Origin: Anaerotignum sp. MSJ-24
GTDB lineage: Bacteria; Bacillota; Clostridia; Lachnospirales; Anaerotignaceae
Length of the DNA: 64,000 bases
Reading direction: 5' to 3'
Assembly: GCF_018918145.1 (NCBI RefSeq)
Contig: NZ_JAHLPX010000007.1
Location: 310,001-374,000 of the forward strand
The notes under the pieces were generated by a model, which ran no database searches, was not told the origin of the DNA, and saw nothing but the letters and a program-made list of their open reading frames with translations. The first letter of the stretch is position 1. Each line of letters begins with the position of its first letter. Position numbers and translations under genes: made by a program. Positions 37,127 through 46,194 of the stretch are shown one piece after another.

Positions 37127-37969
37127 ATGAGCTTAAAAAGAAAATATATACAGGTGATATCGGCTCTTTTGTATAATGCAAATTTCAAGGGCTTTGCGGA
37201 AGGCAAAATATATCAGGGAAAAATAAAAAATGTCTGCGTTCCCGGACTTAATTGTTATTCCTGTCCCGGTGCGGTCGGCGCATGTCCGCTCGGTAGCTTT
37301 CAGAATGCCATATATTCTTCGGGAAAAACAATACCGTTTTATATTGTCGGCACACTTTTGCTGTTAGGTGTTATATTCGGTAGGGTAATATGCGGATTTT
37401 TGTGTCCATTTGGACTTATACAAGAGCTTATTTATAAAATACCGTCGCCTAAAATAAAAAAGAATAAAGTAACAAAAGCATTATCTAAGCTTAAATACGT
37501 TATATTGGTTGTTTTTGTTTTTGTGCTTTCGGCAATAAAAGAATATCCGGCATTCTGTAAATATATTTGTCCTGCCGGAACGATAGAAGGCGGTATACCG
37601 CTTGCTCTCGGTAATCCGTCGATAGCGGCTATGCTCGGAACATTATTCACATGGAAAAGCATAGTTCTGTGTATAATTGTTATCGGAGCGGTATTTATAT
37701 ACAGAGATTTTTGTCGTTTTATATGTCCGCTTGGTGCAATATATTCATTTTTCAATAAAATAGCGTTTATGGGCGTGTGTGTTGATGAAACAAAATGTGA
37801 TAACTGTGGACGCTGTATAAGAGAATGTAAAATGGACGTTTCTCATGTTGGAGATATGGAATGTATACAATGCGGAGAATGTAAGGCTAAATGCCATAAA
37901 AATGCTATAATGTCAAAAAGAGAATTTTACAAAAGAAATGGAGAGTTAAAAAATGAAAAAGTTCAGTAA
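37127..37969 (+). CDS. Membrane 4Fe-4S polyferredoxin (NapH/CcdA-partner type)
   Basis: The 280-residue protein has about five membrane helices interrupted by paired cysteine motifs (NCYSCPGAVGACPLG, CGFLCPFG, CKYICPAG, CRFICPLG). A C-terminal cytosolic ferredoxin domain carries two 4Fe-4S sites (CDNCGRCIREC and CIQCGECKAKC). This is the NapH/RdxA-like layout for passing electrons across the membrane. Downstream it overlaps a TlpA-like lipoprotein by 17 bases, and upstream comes a CxxC peptide, which together suggest delivery of reducing power to extracytoplasmic thiols. The start at 37127 is preferred over TTG 37118, though neither has a strong ribosome site. Confidence 0.85.
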   Translation: MSLKRKYIQVISALLYNANFKGFAEGKIYQGKIKNVCVPGLNCYSCPGAVGACPLGSFQNAIYSSGKTIPFYIVGTLLLLGVIFGRVICGFLCPFGLIQELIYKIPSPKIKKNKVTKALSKLKYVILVVFVFVLSAIKEYPAFCKYICPAGTIEGGIPLALGNPSIAAMLGTLFTWKSIVLCIIVIGAVFIYRDFCRFICPLGAIYSFFNKIAFMGVCVDETKCDNCGRCIRECKMDVSHVGDMECIQCGECKAKCHKNAIMSKREFYKRNGELKNEKVQ

Positions 37970-38534
37970 AGTAGCGGTATTATTTGCGGTAGTTTGTTTA
38001 TCATTAAGTGCTTGCGGAAATTCCAACAAAAACAATGCAACAGATACAAACCAGAGTCAGGTTGAAGAGGACAATGCAAGTGGTGAAACAGGAACAGTAA
38101 AGGAAGGCGAAGCAGCACCTGATATTACATTCACACTTATGGACGGAACAGAGAAAAAGCTTTCCGATTATCAAGGCAAGCCTGTTGTTATGAATTTCTG
38201 GGCTACATGGTGCAAACCTTGTGTAGGTGAAATGCCTGCTTTTGAAAAGCTTAAAGAAAACTATGGTGAGGATATAACAGTTTTGGCACTTGATTGTGGC
38301 GGAGATACAAAGGAAGCTATTGAAGACTTTGTTTCAGAAAACGGTTATACATTTGAGTTTGCTGAAATTTCAGAGGATGAGGCAAGCAAATATGATGTAC
38401 AGGGAATACCGCTTACAATTATGATTGATGCAGACGGTGTTGTTAAATACATTAATATGGGTGCAAGCGATGCAGATTCAATGTATAATGATGTTTATGA
38501 GCCTGCTGTAAAGGAAATGCTTGGAAATAAATAA
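37953..38534 (+). CDS. TlpA-like thioredoxin lipoprotein
   Basis: The 193-residue lipoprotein has a lipobox LSAC (C21), a short Asn/Glu linker, and a thioredoxin fold starting GEAAPDITFTLMDG. The redox motif WCKPC has C87 and C90, and the cis-Pro loop is GIPLT. It faces outside the membrane and should reduce or exchange disulfides of exported proteins. It overlaps the polyferredoxin gene, which probably supplies electrons through the membrane. Confidence 0.92.
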   Translation: MKKFSKVAVLFAVVCLSLSACGNSNKNNATDTNQSQVEEDNASGETGTVKEGEAAPDITFTLMDGTEKKLSDYQGKPVVMNFWATWCKPCVGEMPAFEKLKENYGEDITVLALDCGGDTKEAIEDFVSENGYTFEFAEISEDEASKYDVQGIPLTIMIDADGVVKYINMGASDADSMYNDVYEPAVKEMLGNK

Positions 38535-38551
38535 TTGATATGAGGTAAAAT

Positions 38552-38740
38552 ATGTCATTAATTGATATTATGATTATAGTGGCAACAATTTTAGGTGTTA
38601 TGTTTCCGATTACGCTTGTGAATGCAATAAGATGCAAAGATGAGGATAAAGCGGAAGAAAAGAAAATAGCATGCGGAATAATTTTTGGTGCTATTGTGTA
38701 TATATCATTAGCAGTAATAAACAGTGGTTCCGCAATATAG
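38552..38740 (+). CDS. Small two-helix membrane protein of the redox group
   Basis: A 62-residue peptide has helices at about residues 4-22 and 42-58 and a charged loop (RCKDEDKAEEKK). It is the last gene before a two-way terminator and lies 17 bases after the TlpA gene with the ribosome site GAGG. No family is recognised. The single Cys in each half (C28 and C41) could be incidental. Confidence 0.6.
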   Translation: MSLIDIMIIVATILGVMFPITLVNAIRCKDEDKAEEKKIACGIIFGAIVYISLAVINSGSAI

Positions 38741-38746
38741 AGATTA

Positions 38747-38786
38747 AAACGGCCGATACATTAATTTGTACCGACCGTTTGTTTTT
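38747..38786. terminator. Bidirectional terminator
   Basis: An imperfect 13-bp stem AAACGGCCGATAC/GTACCGACCGTTT with a nearby T run, between the convergent redox group and nadE. Confidence 0.7.
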
Positions 38787-40722
38787 AGTTATTCTTTTCG
38801 AGATTTTCAAGCTCCTTCATCCATATGGTGTTCATTGCATCTGAAGGCATTCTCCAATCTCCTCTCGGTGAAAGATTGATTGTTCCGACCTTAGGCCCGT
38901 CAGGAAGGCATGAACGCTTGAACTGCTGTGCAAAAAATCTGCGGTAGAAGTTTTTCAGCCATTTGAGTATTGTCTTGTCATCATAAACACCGTCAAAGGC
39001 ATTGAGTGCAAGATAATATATTTTTATCGGCTCAAAACCGCATCTTACAACATAGTACAGGAAGAAATCATGCAATTCATAAGGTCCTACTATTTCCTCT
39101 GTTTTCTGGTTTATGTTGTTACTGCTGTCGGGCGGAAGAAGCTCCGGCGATACCGGAGTATCGAGTACGTCAAAAAGAACGTCATTAACCTCTTTATCAA
39201 GGTTCTCGTATTCGGCAACCCATTTAACAAGTACTCTTACCAATGTTTTAGGTACACCGGAATTTACTCCGTACATGGACATATGATCGCCGTTATATGT
39301 TGCCCAGCCGAGAGCAAGCTCGGAAAGGTCGCCTGTGCCGACAACAAGACCGTTTTCCTTGTTGGCAAGATCCATTAATATCTGTGTACGCTCACGGGCC
39401 TGCGTGTTTTCGTAGGTTATGTCATGCAATTCGGGATTGTGTCCTATGCTTGCAAAATGCTGCATTGCCGCCTCACCGATGGGGATTTCTTTTATGGTTA
39501 CGCCTAAAGCCTGCATAAGGAATATTGCATTGTTGTAGGTTCTGTCCGTTGTTCCGAATCCCGGCATTGTTACGCCGATAACTGTTTTTCTGTCAAGCTT
39601 GAGATAATCGCAGGCTCTTACGGCAACAAGAAGTGCAAGAGTCGAATCCAGTCCGCCGGAAATGCCGATTACGAGCGATTTGGCATTTGTGTGCATAATA
39701 CGCTTTGCAAGGCCTGTGTACTGTATTGCGAAAATGTCACTGCATCTTTCGTTGAGTACGGAATCATTTTTCGGTATAAACGGGTGAGGACATATATAAC
39801 GCTCAAGACCTTTTTTAACTCTGTCATACATTCCGAAGCCGATAATATTCATTTCCGGAGCAGTATCATCATCGCAGTAGCTTGTATTTTTGCGTCTGTC
39901 GTTTACGAGTAAATCTGTGTCTATATCCGAAATGATAAGACTGTTTTCATTTAAGAAGCGGTCACTTTCGTTCAAAACAGAGCCGTTTTCGCATATGAGC
40001 GAATGTCCGCTGAAAACCATGTCCTGTGTTGATTCACCTATGCCTGCCGAGCAGTATACATAGCCGCATATACATCTTGCGGACTGGTTGGCAACAAGTG
40101 AACGTCTGTATTCGTTTTTGGAGGCAAGCTCGTTGCTTGCCGATGTGTTTGCAATTATCAATGCACCGCCGAGAGTAAGGTTACAGCTTGGCGGAATATT
40201 TACCCATAAATCCTCGCATATTTCTATTCCGAAGGTGAAGTTGTCAATTCCTTCTGCGGCAAAAAGAAGATTTGTGCCTATGGGAACGCTCTGGTCGCAG
40301 AGAGCTATACAGCCGTTGAGCTTTTTACCGCTCTTGAACCAGCGTTTTTCGTAGTATTCGCCGTAGTTCGGAATATGTGTTTTCGGAACGGCACCGAGTA
40401 TTTCGCCTTCGTATATCGCAACAGAGCAGTTGTAAAGCTTGTTCCCTATGTTTATAGGAAGACCGACAACAACCACCATGTTTTTTCCGACGGTTGCCGT
40501 TACGATTTTTTCAAGGCTTTCCTCTGCGGCGGCAATAAGTGTGCTCTGAAGAAAAAGATCGGCACAGGTATAACCGGTTATACAAAGCTCCGGAAATACG
40601 CATAAGTCAACCTCTTTTTGAAATGCACTGTTTATTAGCGTAATTATTTCTTTTGTATTATAATCGCAGTCAGCCACACGAAGCTTTGGGATGGCGGCCG
40701 CTGTTCTGACAAAACCGTACAT
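38785..40722 (-). CDS. nadE: Glutamine-dependent NAD+ synthetase
   Basis: The 645-residue enzyme makes NAD+ from deamido-NAD+ using glutamine. The N-terminal nitrilase-like glutaminase domain (about 1-290) shows FPELCITGY (catalytic Glu), KTHIPNYGEYYEKRWF (Lys) and FGIEICEDLW (Cys nucleophile). The C-terminal synthetase domain has the ATP-pyrophosphatase P-loop GISGGLDSTLALL and GTGDLSELALGW. The two domains feed ammonia through an internal channel. The ATG at 40722 has the ribosome site AAGGAG. Single gene. Confidence 0.95.
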   Translation of the reverse strand: MYGFVRTAAAIPKLRVADCDYNTKEIITLINSAFQKEVDLCVFPELCITGYTCADLFLQSTLIAAAEESLEKIVTATVGKNMVVVVGLPINIGNKLYNCSVAIYEGEILGAVPKTHIPNYGEYYEKRWFKSGKKLNGCIALCDQSVPIGTNLLFAAEGIDNFTFGIEICEDLWVNIPPSCNLTLGGALIIANTSASNELASKNEYRRSLVANQSARCICGYVYCSAGIGESTQDMVFSGHSLICENGSVLNESDRFLNENSLIISDIDTDLLVNDRRKNTSYCDDDTAPEMNIIGFGMYDRVKKGLERYICPHPFIPKNDSVLNERCSDIFAIQYTGLAKRIMHTNAKSLVIGISGGLDSTLALLVAVRACDYLKLDRKTVIGVTMPGFGTTDRTYNNAIFLMQALGVTIKEIPIGEAAMQHFASIGHNPELHDITYENTQARERTQILMDLANKENGLVVGTGDLSELALGWATYNGDHMSMYGVNSGVPKTLVRVLVKWVAEYENLDKEVNDVLFDVLDTPVSPELLPPDSSNNINQKTEEIVGPYELHDFFLYYVVRCGFEPIKIYYLALNAFDGVYDDKTILKWLKNFYRRFFAQQFKRSCLPDGPKVGTINLSPRGDWRMPSDAMNTIWMKELENLEKNN

Positions 40723-40918
40723 ATATTATCTCCTTTTATCGAAAGTTATCTATTAATAAATTATCGGTTTTAGTGTATGAAATGTCAAGGAAAAATATTG
40801 ATTATAAAATCCCCGGACAGCTTATTTTGTTACATTGTATTTATATGTAAAAGTATTGAAAAAACTCATATGTAATTGTAAAATATATTTACTAATTGTT
40901 TTTACAGGTGAGATTCAG

Positions 40919-41632
40919 ATGACAAGATTTATAAATTACTGCGGACTAAGACTTGAATATGAGTATGTTCCGAAAAATATAAAAAATGCGTATATACGAA
41001 TTAAAAAAGACGGAGAAATCAGCGTTACAACACCGCTTTCATATACCGGAGAAATGGCGGACAGCTTTGTGGAACAAAAGGCTGAATGGATATTCAGAAA
41101 GCTTGCTGATTTTGAAAAGGCACATGAAAATATGCCCGATGACGGATTTTACGACGGAAAGACAGCTTACATACTCGGACACGAATATACACTTAAATTT
41201 GAAAGAGGTAGCCGATTCGAGGCGTTCGTTGAGGACGGAAATATAGTTGTTCTGGCACGCTACGGCGATGAAAATTTAAAACCGAAATATATAAACTGGC
41301 TGTCGGAGGCGGCAAAGCCTGTGTTCGAAAATTCGCTTACACGGATGCTTGAGCTTGCAAAGGAATACAAAATTGAACGTCCGGAAATATATGTAAGAAA
41401 CATGACAAGCCGCTGGGGAAGCTGCAACACCGATAAGCACAGAATAGGGCTTAATGTACAGATGATGAAAGCGGAAATGAGATGTATTGACCACGTTGTT
41501 CTGCATGAGCTTATTCATTTTGTATATCCCGATCATTCGGCTAAGTTCTACTCTGTTCTTGACAAACTTATGCCGGATTGGAGAGAAAGAAAAAATATGC
41601 TTGAAACAAAATGGCAGGATGGTATAAGATAA
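40919..41632 (+). CDS. YgjP-like zinc metallopeptidase (DUF45/M48 type)
   Basis: The 237-residue protein has the YgjP family pattern: YVPKNIKNAYIRIKKDG, then RNMTSRWGSCN and the zinc motif HELIHF followed by DHSAKF (third His) and MPDWRERKNML. The family is related to zincins and to a UreP-like group often linked with restriction genes; the substrate is unknown. The start at 40919 follows AGGTG; upstream codons in frame have no ribosome site. No signal peptide. Followed by a terminator. Confidence 0.85.
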   Translation: MTRFINYCGLRLEYEYVPKNIKNAYIRIKKDGEISVTTPLSYTGEMADSFVEQKAEWIFRKLADFEKAHENMPDDGFYDGKTAYILGHEYTLKFERGSRFEAFVEDGNIVVLARYGDENLKPKYINWLSEAAKPVFENSLTRMLELAKEYKIERPEIYVRNMTSRWGSCNTDKHRIGLNVQMMKAEMRCIDHVVLHELIHFVYPDHSAKFYSVLDKLMPDWRERKNMLETKWQDGIR

Positions 41633-41670
41633 AGCAGGAGAATCATTACAAATTTCATAATAATATATTA

Positions 41671-41697
41671 AAAAAGCCGTAAATCGGCTTTTTTTGT
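41671..41697 (+). terminator. Terminator after YgjP gene
   Basis: A 9-bp stem AAAAAGCCG/CGGCTTTTT with loop TAAAT and a further T run. Confidence 0.85.
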
Positions 41698-41777
41698 GCT
41701 ATAATATTGTAATAAACAATAGATACATATGATACGGTGTAGTACAATAACATGGAGCCTATTAAGGAGAAATAGCT

Positions 41778-42851
41778 ATGAGCCATACTGATGCTGATAA
41801 ACACAATAAAAAGGACAAATTCGAAAATATAATAAGTGCTGTATTGATAATTATACTGATTTCTCTTACGGTTGCTATGATGGGTGAGGTTAATAAAATA
41901 CAGGGCAATGCAAGAGTCGTTAATTATGCCGGAATTATACGAGGTGCAACTCAAAGAGAAATGAAGCTTGAAATAGCCGGACAGGGGAACGATGACCTTA
42001 TCGAATATCTTGATGACATATTTTCCGGACTTATGCACGGAGGCGGCAAGTATGAGCTTACAAAGCTTGATGATGAGGTTTATAATGAAAGACTTAATAC
42101 TCTTAATGCCTATTGGGATGAGCTTAAAGACGAGATAAAAAAGGTCCGCGAGGTCGGTTATGAAAATACGGACATTATTTCCATGAGTGAAGAGTATTTT
42201 AATCTTGCGGATCAGACGGTAGGTGCGGCAGAAGATTATTCACAGGAGTGTGCAATGAAAATAAGTCGTATAGAAAAGATAATGACTGTTGTAATGGTGC
42301 TTATTGTTATAATGCTCATCAAACAATCCGTTGATGAAATAATGCTTATGAAAAATAATAAGGAGCTTGCGAAAAAAGCTTATATTGACCTGCATACAGG
42401 TCTTCCGAACAAGAGCAGATGTGAAGAACTTCTTATGAACAGGAAAAGTCTTACAGAAACTACTTCTGTTGTTATATTTGACCTTAACGGACTTAAAGAA
42501 GTAAATGATACGTTGGGACATATTGCCGGAGATACGCTTATTATGAACTTTGCAAGCATAATAAGAACGGCAATTCCGGAAAAATACTTTGTCGGAAGAT
42601 ACGGTGGTGATGAATTTATAGCAATATTGGAAAATGCCGATGAAGACACCACAAAAGAGGTACTTAAAGCAGTCAAGGAAAATGCCGATAACTATAATAA
42701 ATTCAGTAAACAGCTTCACCTTGAGTATGCTTACGGATATGCGGTTTCGTCATCTTACAGTGAGAGTAATTTAAAGATACTTCTCGAAAAAGCCGATAAA
42801 AATATGTATAAATGCAAGGCGGAAATGAAGGGCGAAAATGCTGTAAGATAA
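41778..42851 (+). CDS. Membrane-bound diguanylate cyclase (GGDEF)
   Basis: The 357-residue protein makes c-di-GMP. An N-terminal helix (about 20-38) and a second near 175-192 bracket an extracytoplasmic four-helix-like sensor region, followed by a linker and a GGDEF domain (about 205-355). The active-site loop is GRYGGDEF with GGDEF at about 276-280. No inhibitory-site RxxD is evident four residues before it. The upstream motif DLHTGLPNKSRCEE and DLNGLKEVNDTLGH fit active cyclases. Single gene, no EAL domain. The sensed signal is unknown. Confidence 0.88.
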   Translation: MSHTDADKHNKKDKFENIISAVLIIILISLTVAMMGEVNKIQGNARVVNYAGIIRGATQREMKLEIAGQGNDDLIEYLDDIFSGLMHGGGKYELTKLDDEVYNERLNTLNAYWDELKDEIKKVREVGYENTDIISMSEEYFNLADQTVGAAEDYSQECAMKISRIEKIMTVVMVLIVIMLIKQSVDEIMLMKNNKELAKKAYIDLHTGLPNKSRCEELLMNRKSLTETTSVVIFDLNGLKEVNDTLGHIAGDTLIMNFASIIRTAIPEKYFVGRYGGDEFIAILENADEDTTKEVLKAVKENADNYNKFSKQLHLEYAYGYAVSSSYSESNLKILLEKADKNMYKCKAEMKGENAVR

Positions 42852-42981
42852 AATTAAATATTGTTTGCAAATTGTTTATAAAATATATATTATATGTTTA
42901 ATCTTGTTGCTTATAGTTATCATGGTGAGATAAAAGGAGGTTCGGCATATAAGCAGAAAAGAATACAAAGAAGGTATCTCT

Positions 42982-43590
42982 ATGAATAAGAATAATAATT
43001 CGATTGATTTATATAAGAAGATTTTGCTGATAGTATGTACGGCAATAACTGTTGTTTTGACCGTTATCGGATATAAAAAGGGTATTTTTACCGATGAAAC
43101 ACAGATGGAATTGTTTTTAAATTCCTGCGGAATATTTGCACCGTTGTTCTTTGTTTTTATTCAGGCTGTTCAGGTAATTATTCCTATTCTGCCCGGTGCG
43201 GTAGGTTGTGTTTACGGAGTTATGTTTTGGGGACCGTTAAAGGGATTTATTTTTAACTATATAGGAATTTGTATCGGATCCATCGGAGCTTTTTTAATAG
43301 CAAGACGATTCGGACAAAGGCTGGTAATACAGATGACAGGCGAAAAATTTTATGACAAATACAGCAAATATCTTGAGATGGAAAACAGATTTGAAAAAAT
43401 ATTTGCATTGCTTATTTTTCTTCCGGTAGCACCTGATGATTTTCTTTGTTATCTTGCCGGAATAAGCAAGATGGATTTAAAGAAATTCGTGACTATTATT
43501 CTTCTCGGAAAACCGGCGGCTATATTTTTATACAGTATGGGACTTAATACTGTTTTACAAAAGGCATTTTCAATGCTTACACAAATTTAG
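42982..43590 (+). CDS. TVP38/TMEM64 (VTT) family membrane protein
   Basis: A 202-residue protein with about five or six helices and the VTT core: LPGAVGCVYGVMFWGPLKGFIFNYIGICIGSIGAFLIARRFG, then FLPVAPDDFLCYLAGIS, with the re-entrant loops and conserved acidic/proline pair. Relatives of DedA scramble phospholipids or transport undecaprenyl phosphate. It precedes a glycosyltransferase by 18 bases, suggesting a shared role in envelope lipid handling. Confidence 0.85.
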   Translation: MNKNNNSIDLYKKILLIVCTAITVVLTVIGYKKGIFTDETQMELFLNSCGIFAPLFFVFIQAVQVIIPILPGAVGCVYGVMFWGPLKGFIFNYIGICIGSIGAFLIARRFGQRLVIQMTGEKFYDKYSKYLEMENRFEKIFALLIFLPVAPDDFLCYLAGISKMDLKKFVTIILLGKPAAIFLYSMGLNTVLQKAFSMLTQI

Positions 43591-43608
43591 GGAAAGTAAG
43601 GGAGTTTT

Positions 43609-44664
43609 ATGAGGGTTTATTTGTATTCGGAAATGCAGAAGCTTATTGAAAAAAGCGGTGTCGGACGGGCGATACATCATCAGCGCAATGCTGCCGAAAA
43701 AAACGGTATCGAACTGACCGACAATATTAATGATGCCGATATTGTACATATAAATACGGTATTTCCGAAATCGGCTATTCTTGCTTTAAGAGCGCATATA
43801 AGAAATATTCCGGTTATATACCACGCACATTCAACAAGAGAGGATTTTAAAAATTCTTATATCGGTTCAAATCTTTTTGCGAATGCATTCGGAAAATGGC
43901 TTAAGTTTTGTTATAGCTTAGGTGATGTTATTGTTACACCGACAGAATATTCCAAACAGCTTTTGATGTCATACGGAATTAAAAAAAGAATTGAAGCCGT
44001 ATCAAACGGCATTGACCTTAATTATTATAATAGAGAAAAAACAAATGCAGAGAATTTCCGTAAAAAATACGGTTACAGTGACGATGATAAAATTATAATG
44101 TCTGTCGGCCTTACAATAGAGCGTAAAGGCGTTTGTGATTTTGTTGAGCTTGCGAAAAGAATGCCTCAGTATAAATTTATATGGTTCGGTGAAACAAATC
44201 TTAACACAGTTCCGTTGAACGTAAGAAAAGTGGTTGAAACCAAGCTTCCGAATCTATGCTTTGCAGGATATGCAAGTAAAGATGATTTAAAAGAAGCATA
44301 TGCGGCTTGCGATTTATTTTTGTTTATGTCCAAGGAAGAAACAGAGGGCATAGTTGTGCTTGAAGCACTTGCAATGAAAACTCCTGTGCTGTTGAGAGAC
44401 ATTCCTGTATACAGCGATTGGCTGAAAAAAGACAGAGATGTGTATAAGGCAGACAGCATAGATGAGTTTGAAACAGAAATCAAACAGATAATTGCCGGAG
44501 AAAAACCGGATATAACCGAAAACGGTTATTCTGTTGCCAAACAGAGAGAAATATATAAAATAGGGAATAAGCTTAAAAAAATTTATAATGACACGATAAA
44601 TAATTATGCGGCAGTACATAAGCTTAACGGAGTAAAGCTTGCCGGAAATAATGATAAATTATAA
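43609..44664 (+). CDS. GT4-family glycosyltransferase (lipid-type candidate)
   Basis: The 351-residue GT-B enzyme belongs to family 4: the N-terminal half includes HINTVFPKSAI and YHAHSTREDF, and VSNGIDLNYY precedes the nucleotide-sugar domain. The donor-binding E-x7-E is EETEGIVVLEAL. The layout resembles the glycolipid synthases of Gram-positive bacteria (diacylglycerol glucosyltransferases), but the acceptor is not proven. It follows the VTT gene closely and is followed by a terminator. No membrane helix is present, so it is a peripheral membrane enzyme at most. Confidence 0.8.
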   Translation: MRVYLYSEMQKLIEKSGVGRAIHHQRNAAEKNGIELTDNINDADIVHINTVFPKSAILALRAHIRNIPVIYHAHSTREDFKNSYIGSNLFANAFGKWLKFCYSLGDVIVTPTEYSKQLLMSYGIKKRIEAVSNGIDLNYYNREKTNAENFRKKYGYSDDDKIIMSVGLTIERKGVCDFVELAKRMPQYKFIWFGETNLNTVPLNVRKVVETKLPNLCFAGYASKDDLKEAYAACDLFLFMSKEETEGIVVLEALAMKTPVLLRDIPVYSDWLKKDRDVYKADSIDEFETEIKQIIAGEKPDITENGYSVAKQREIYKIGNKLKKIYNDTINNYAAVHKLNGVKLAGNNDKL

Positions 44665-44678
44665 ATAATTATAAAATT

Positions 44679-44708
44679 AATGCCGATGGAGCAATCCGTC
44701 GGCATTTT
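44679..44708 (+). terminator. Terminator after glycosyltransferase
   Basis: An 8-bp stem AATGCCGA/TCGGCATT with a T run. Confidence 0.75.
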
Positions 44709-44729
44709 GTAATGTATAGATTTTTAGAT

Positions 44730-44936
44730 TTATTTTTTGTGCTTTATATGTATTTCCGGAACAGCAAGGTTGTCGTAGCTTATCTCAACGCTGTGCTTGT
44801 TATCCTCGGAATTGTCCTTGTCTTTTTTGGGCTCGTTGTTATGCTTTTTCCTTATATGAATCTCAGGAACAGCAAGCGAATCAAAATCAATTTCTATACT
44901 ATGTTTAAGCTTATTTTTTTTATCCATCTTATCCAC
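44730..44936 (-). CDS. Small charged protein with duplicated VPEIHI motif
   Basis: A 68-residue Lys/Asp/His-rich protein made of two near-identical blocks: HSIEIDFDSLAVPEIHIRKK and HSVEISYDNLAVPEIHIKHK, separated by a charged linker. Start ATG 44936 has a good AGGAG ribosome site eight bases upstream, which argues that this strand is the real one. No membrane segment or known family. The duplicated motif suggests a two-site binding peptide; the function is unknown. Confidence 0.65.
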   Translation of the reverse strand: MDKMDKKNKLKHSIEIDFDSLAVPEIHIRKKHNNEPKKDKDNSEDNKHSVEISYDNLAVPEIHIKHKK

Positions 44937-45006
44937 TCCTAAGCAGCTTTAATGTTTAAATGTTCTTAAGCTGATTATAACATCAAAGTCGGCTTTTACC
45001 AATATA

Positions 45007-46194
45007 TTATAAGAAATTAATAAATAATGTTATTGTCAGACTGTTAATGAAATCGGCAAACAAGCTTCCTACAAGCGGTACAAGCAGATATGCTTTTACA
45101 GAAGGAGCATATTTGTCCGTTATTGCCTGCATGTTGGCCATGGCATTCGGTGTTGCACCCATACCGAAACCACATGTTCCGGCGGTAAGCACTGCTGCAT
45201 CGTAATCTCTTCCCATTATGTTGAATACAACAAAATATGCAAAGAACATCATAAATAAGGTCTGACCGAGAAGAAGTATTATCATCGGCAGAGCAAGATC
45301 CGCAAGCTGCCAGAGCTTAAGAGTTATCATTGCTATGCCGAGAAAAAGGTTAAGACATATACCGCCGAGATTGTTTATTTCGCCCATGTGTATAGTGAAT
45401 TTTCCTGTGAATTCGCTTATATTTCGCATAAGAGCCGCAGCTATCATTGCACCGATATAAACCGGAAATGTCATTCCTGTTTTGTTGAGCAACATTGAAA
45501 ATACTGTTCCGATTCCTATTGCGAGAACAAGCTGATAAACGGCAGAGGCATACATTGAGTAATTCTTTTCGTGTTTTTCTTCTTCTTCCTCAAGAAATGT
45601 ATCGTCTGCATCAACGACGGTTCTAAGTAAGTCGTGCTTTAATATAAGCTTTCTTCCCAAAGGGCCGCCCATAAGGCTTCCGGCAATAAGACCGAAGGTT
45701 GCGGCGGCAGTACAAAGCGTGCTTGCTCCGGCAACGCCGAGGTCCTCTAAATCGGCACCGAAGGCTCCGGCTGTACCATGTCCGCCGACCATAGGTATTG
45801 AGCCGGTACACATGCCTATCATCGGATCAATGCCAAGTAATTTGGATAATCCGACGGCAAGAAAGTTCTGGCAGACAATGAGCACGAAAACGGCACCAAG
45901 AAATATTATCATTGCTTTTCCGCCACTTTTGAGTATCTTTAAATTTGCCTGAAAGCCTACCGATGTGAAGAACATAACCATGCAGACATTTCGCAGAGTT
46001 TCATCAAAATTTATTTCACATATATTTGTTTCGTAAAGTACGCAGGATATTATGGCAAATATAAGTCCGCCGATAACAGGTGCCGGAATACAAAATCTTT
46101 CGAGCACACGTATTTTCCTTCTGAGCATAAGACCGAGAAAAAGAACAAGAACGGCTACGGCTACCGTCTGATACATATCAAGATTAATTATCAT
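45007..46194 (-). CDS. gltS: Sodium/glutamate symporter (GltS family)
   Basis: The 395-residue membrane protein has about ten helices with the GltS inverted repeat: the opening VLFLGLMLRRKIRVLERFCIPAPVIGGL, GSIPMVGGHGTAGAFG in the first half, and GTCGFGMGATPNAMANMQ in the second (the paired re-entrant loops). GltS imports glutamate with sodium. It overlaps a TAXI solute-binding protein gene by 4 bases, which raises the question of a binding-protein-fed carrier. The sodium coupling fits the sodium-type V-ATPase in this window. Confidence 0.9.
   Translation of the reverse strand: MIINLDMYQTVAVAVLVLFLGLMLRRKIRVLERFCIPAPVIGGLIFAIISCVLYETNICEINFDETLRNVCMVMFFTSVGFQANLKILKSGGKAMIIFLGAVFVLIVCQNFLAVGLSKLLGIDPMIGMCTGSIPMVGGHGTAGAFGADLEDLGVAGASTLCTAAATFGLIAGSLMGGPLGRKLILKHDLLRTVVDADDTFLEEEEEKHEKNYSMYASAVYQLVLAIGIGTVFSMLLNKTGMTFPVYIGAMIAAALMRNISEFTGKFTIHMGEINNLGGICLNLFLGIAMITLKLWQLADLALPMIILLLGQTLFMMFFAYFVVFNIMGRDYDAAVLTAGTCGFGMGATPNAMANMQAITDKYAPSVKAYLLVPLVGSLFADFINSLTITLFINFL

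Noticed and set aside
42933-42940. Strong AAAGGAGG upstream of the VTT gene
   Set aside because: No start codon follows within a usable distance; the real start at 42982 has its own weaker site. Possibly a lost leader peptide, but not supportable.
44712-44942. Plus-strand frame opposite the small VPEIHI protein
   Set aside because: The minus-strand frame has a good AGGAG ribosome site and an internal protein-level repeat; the plus-strand frame starts inside a terminator tail with no site.
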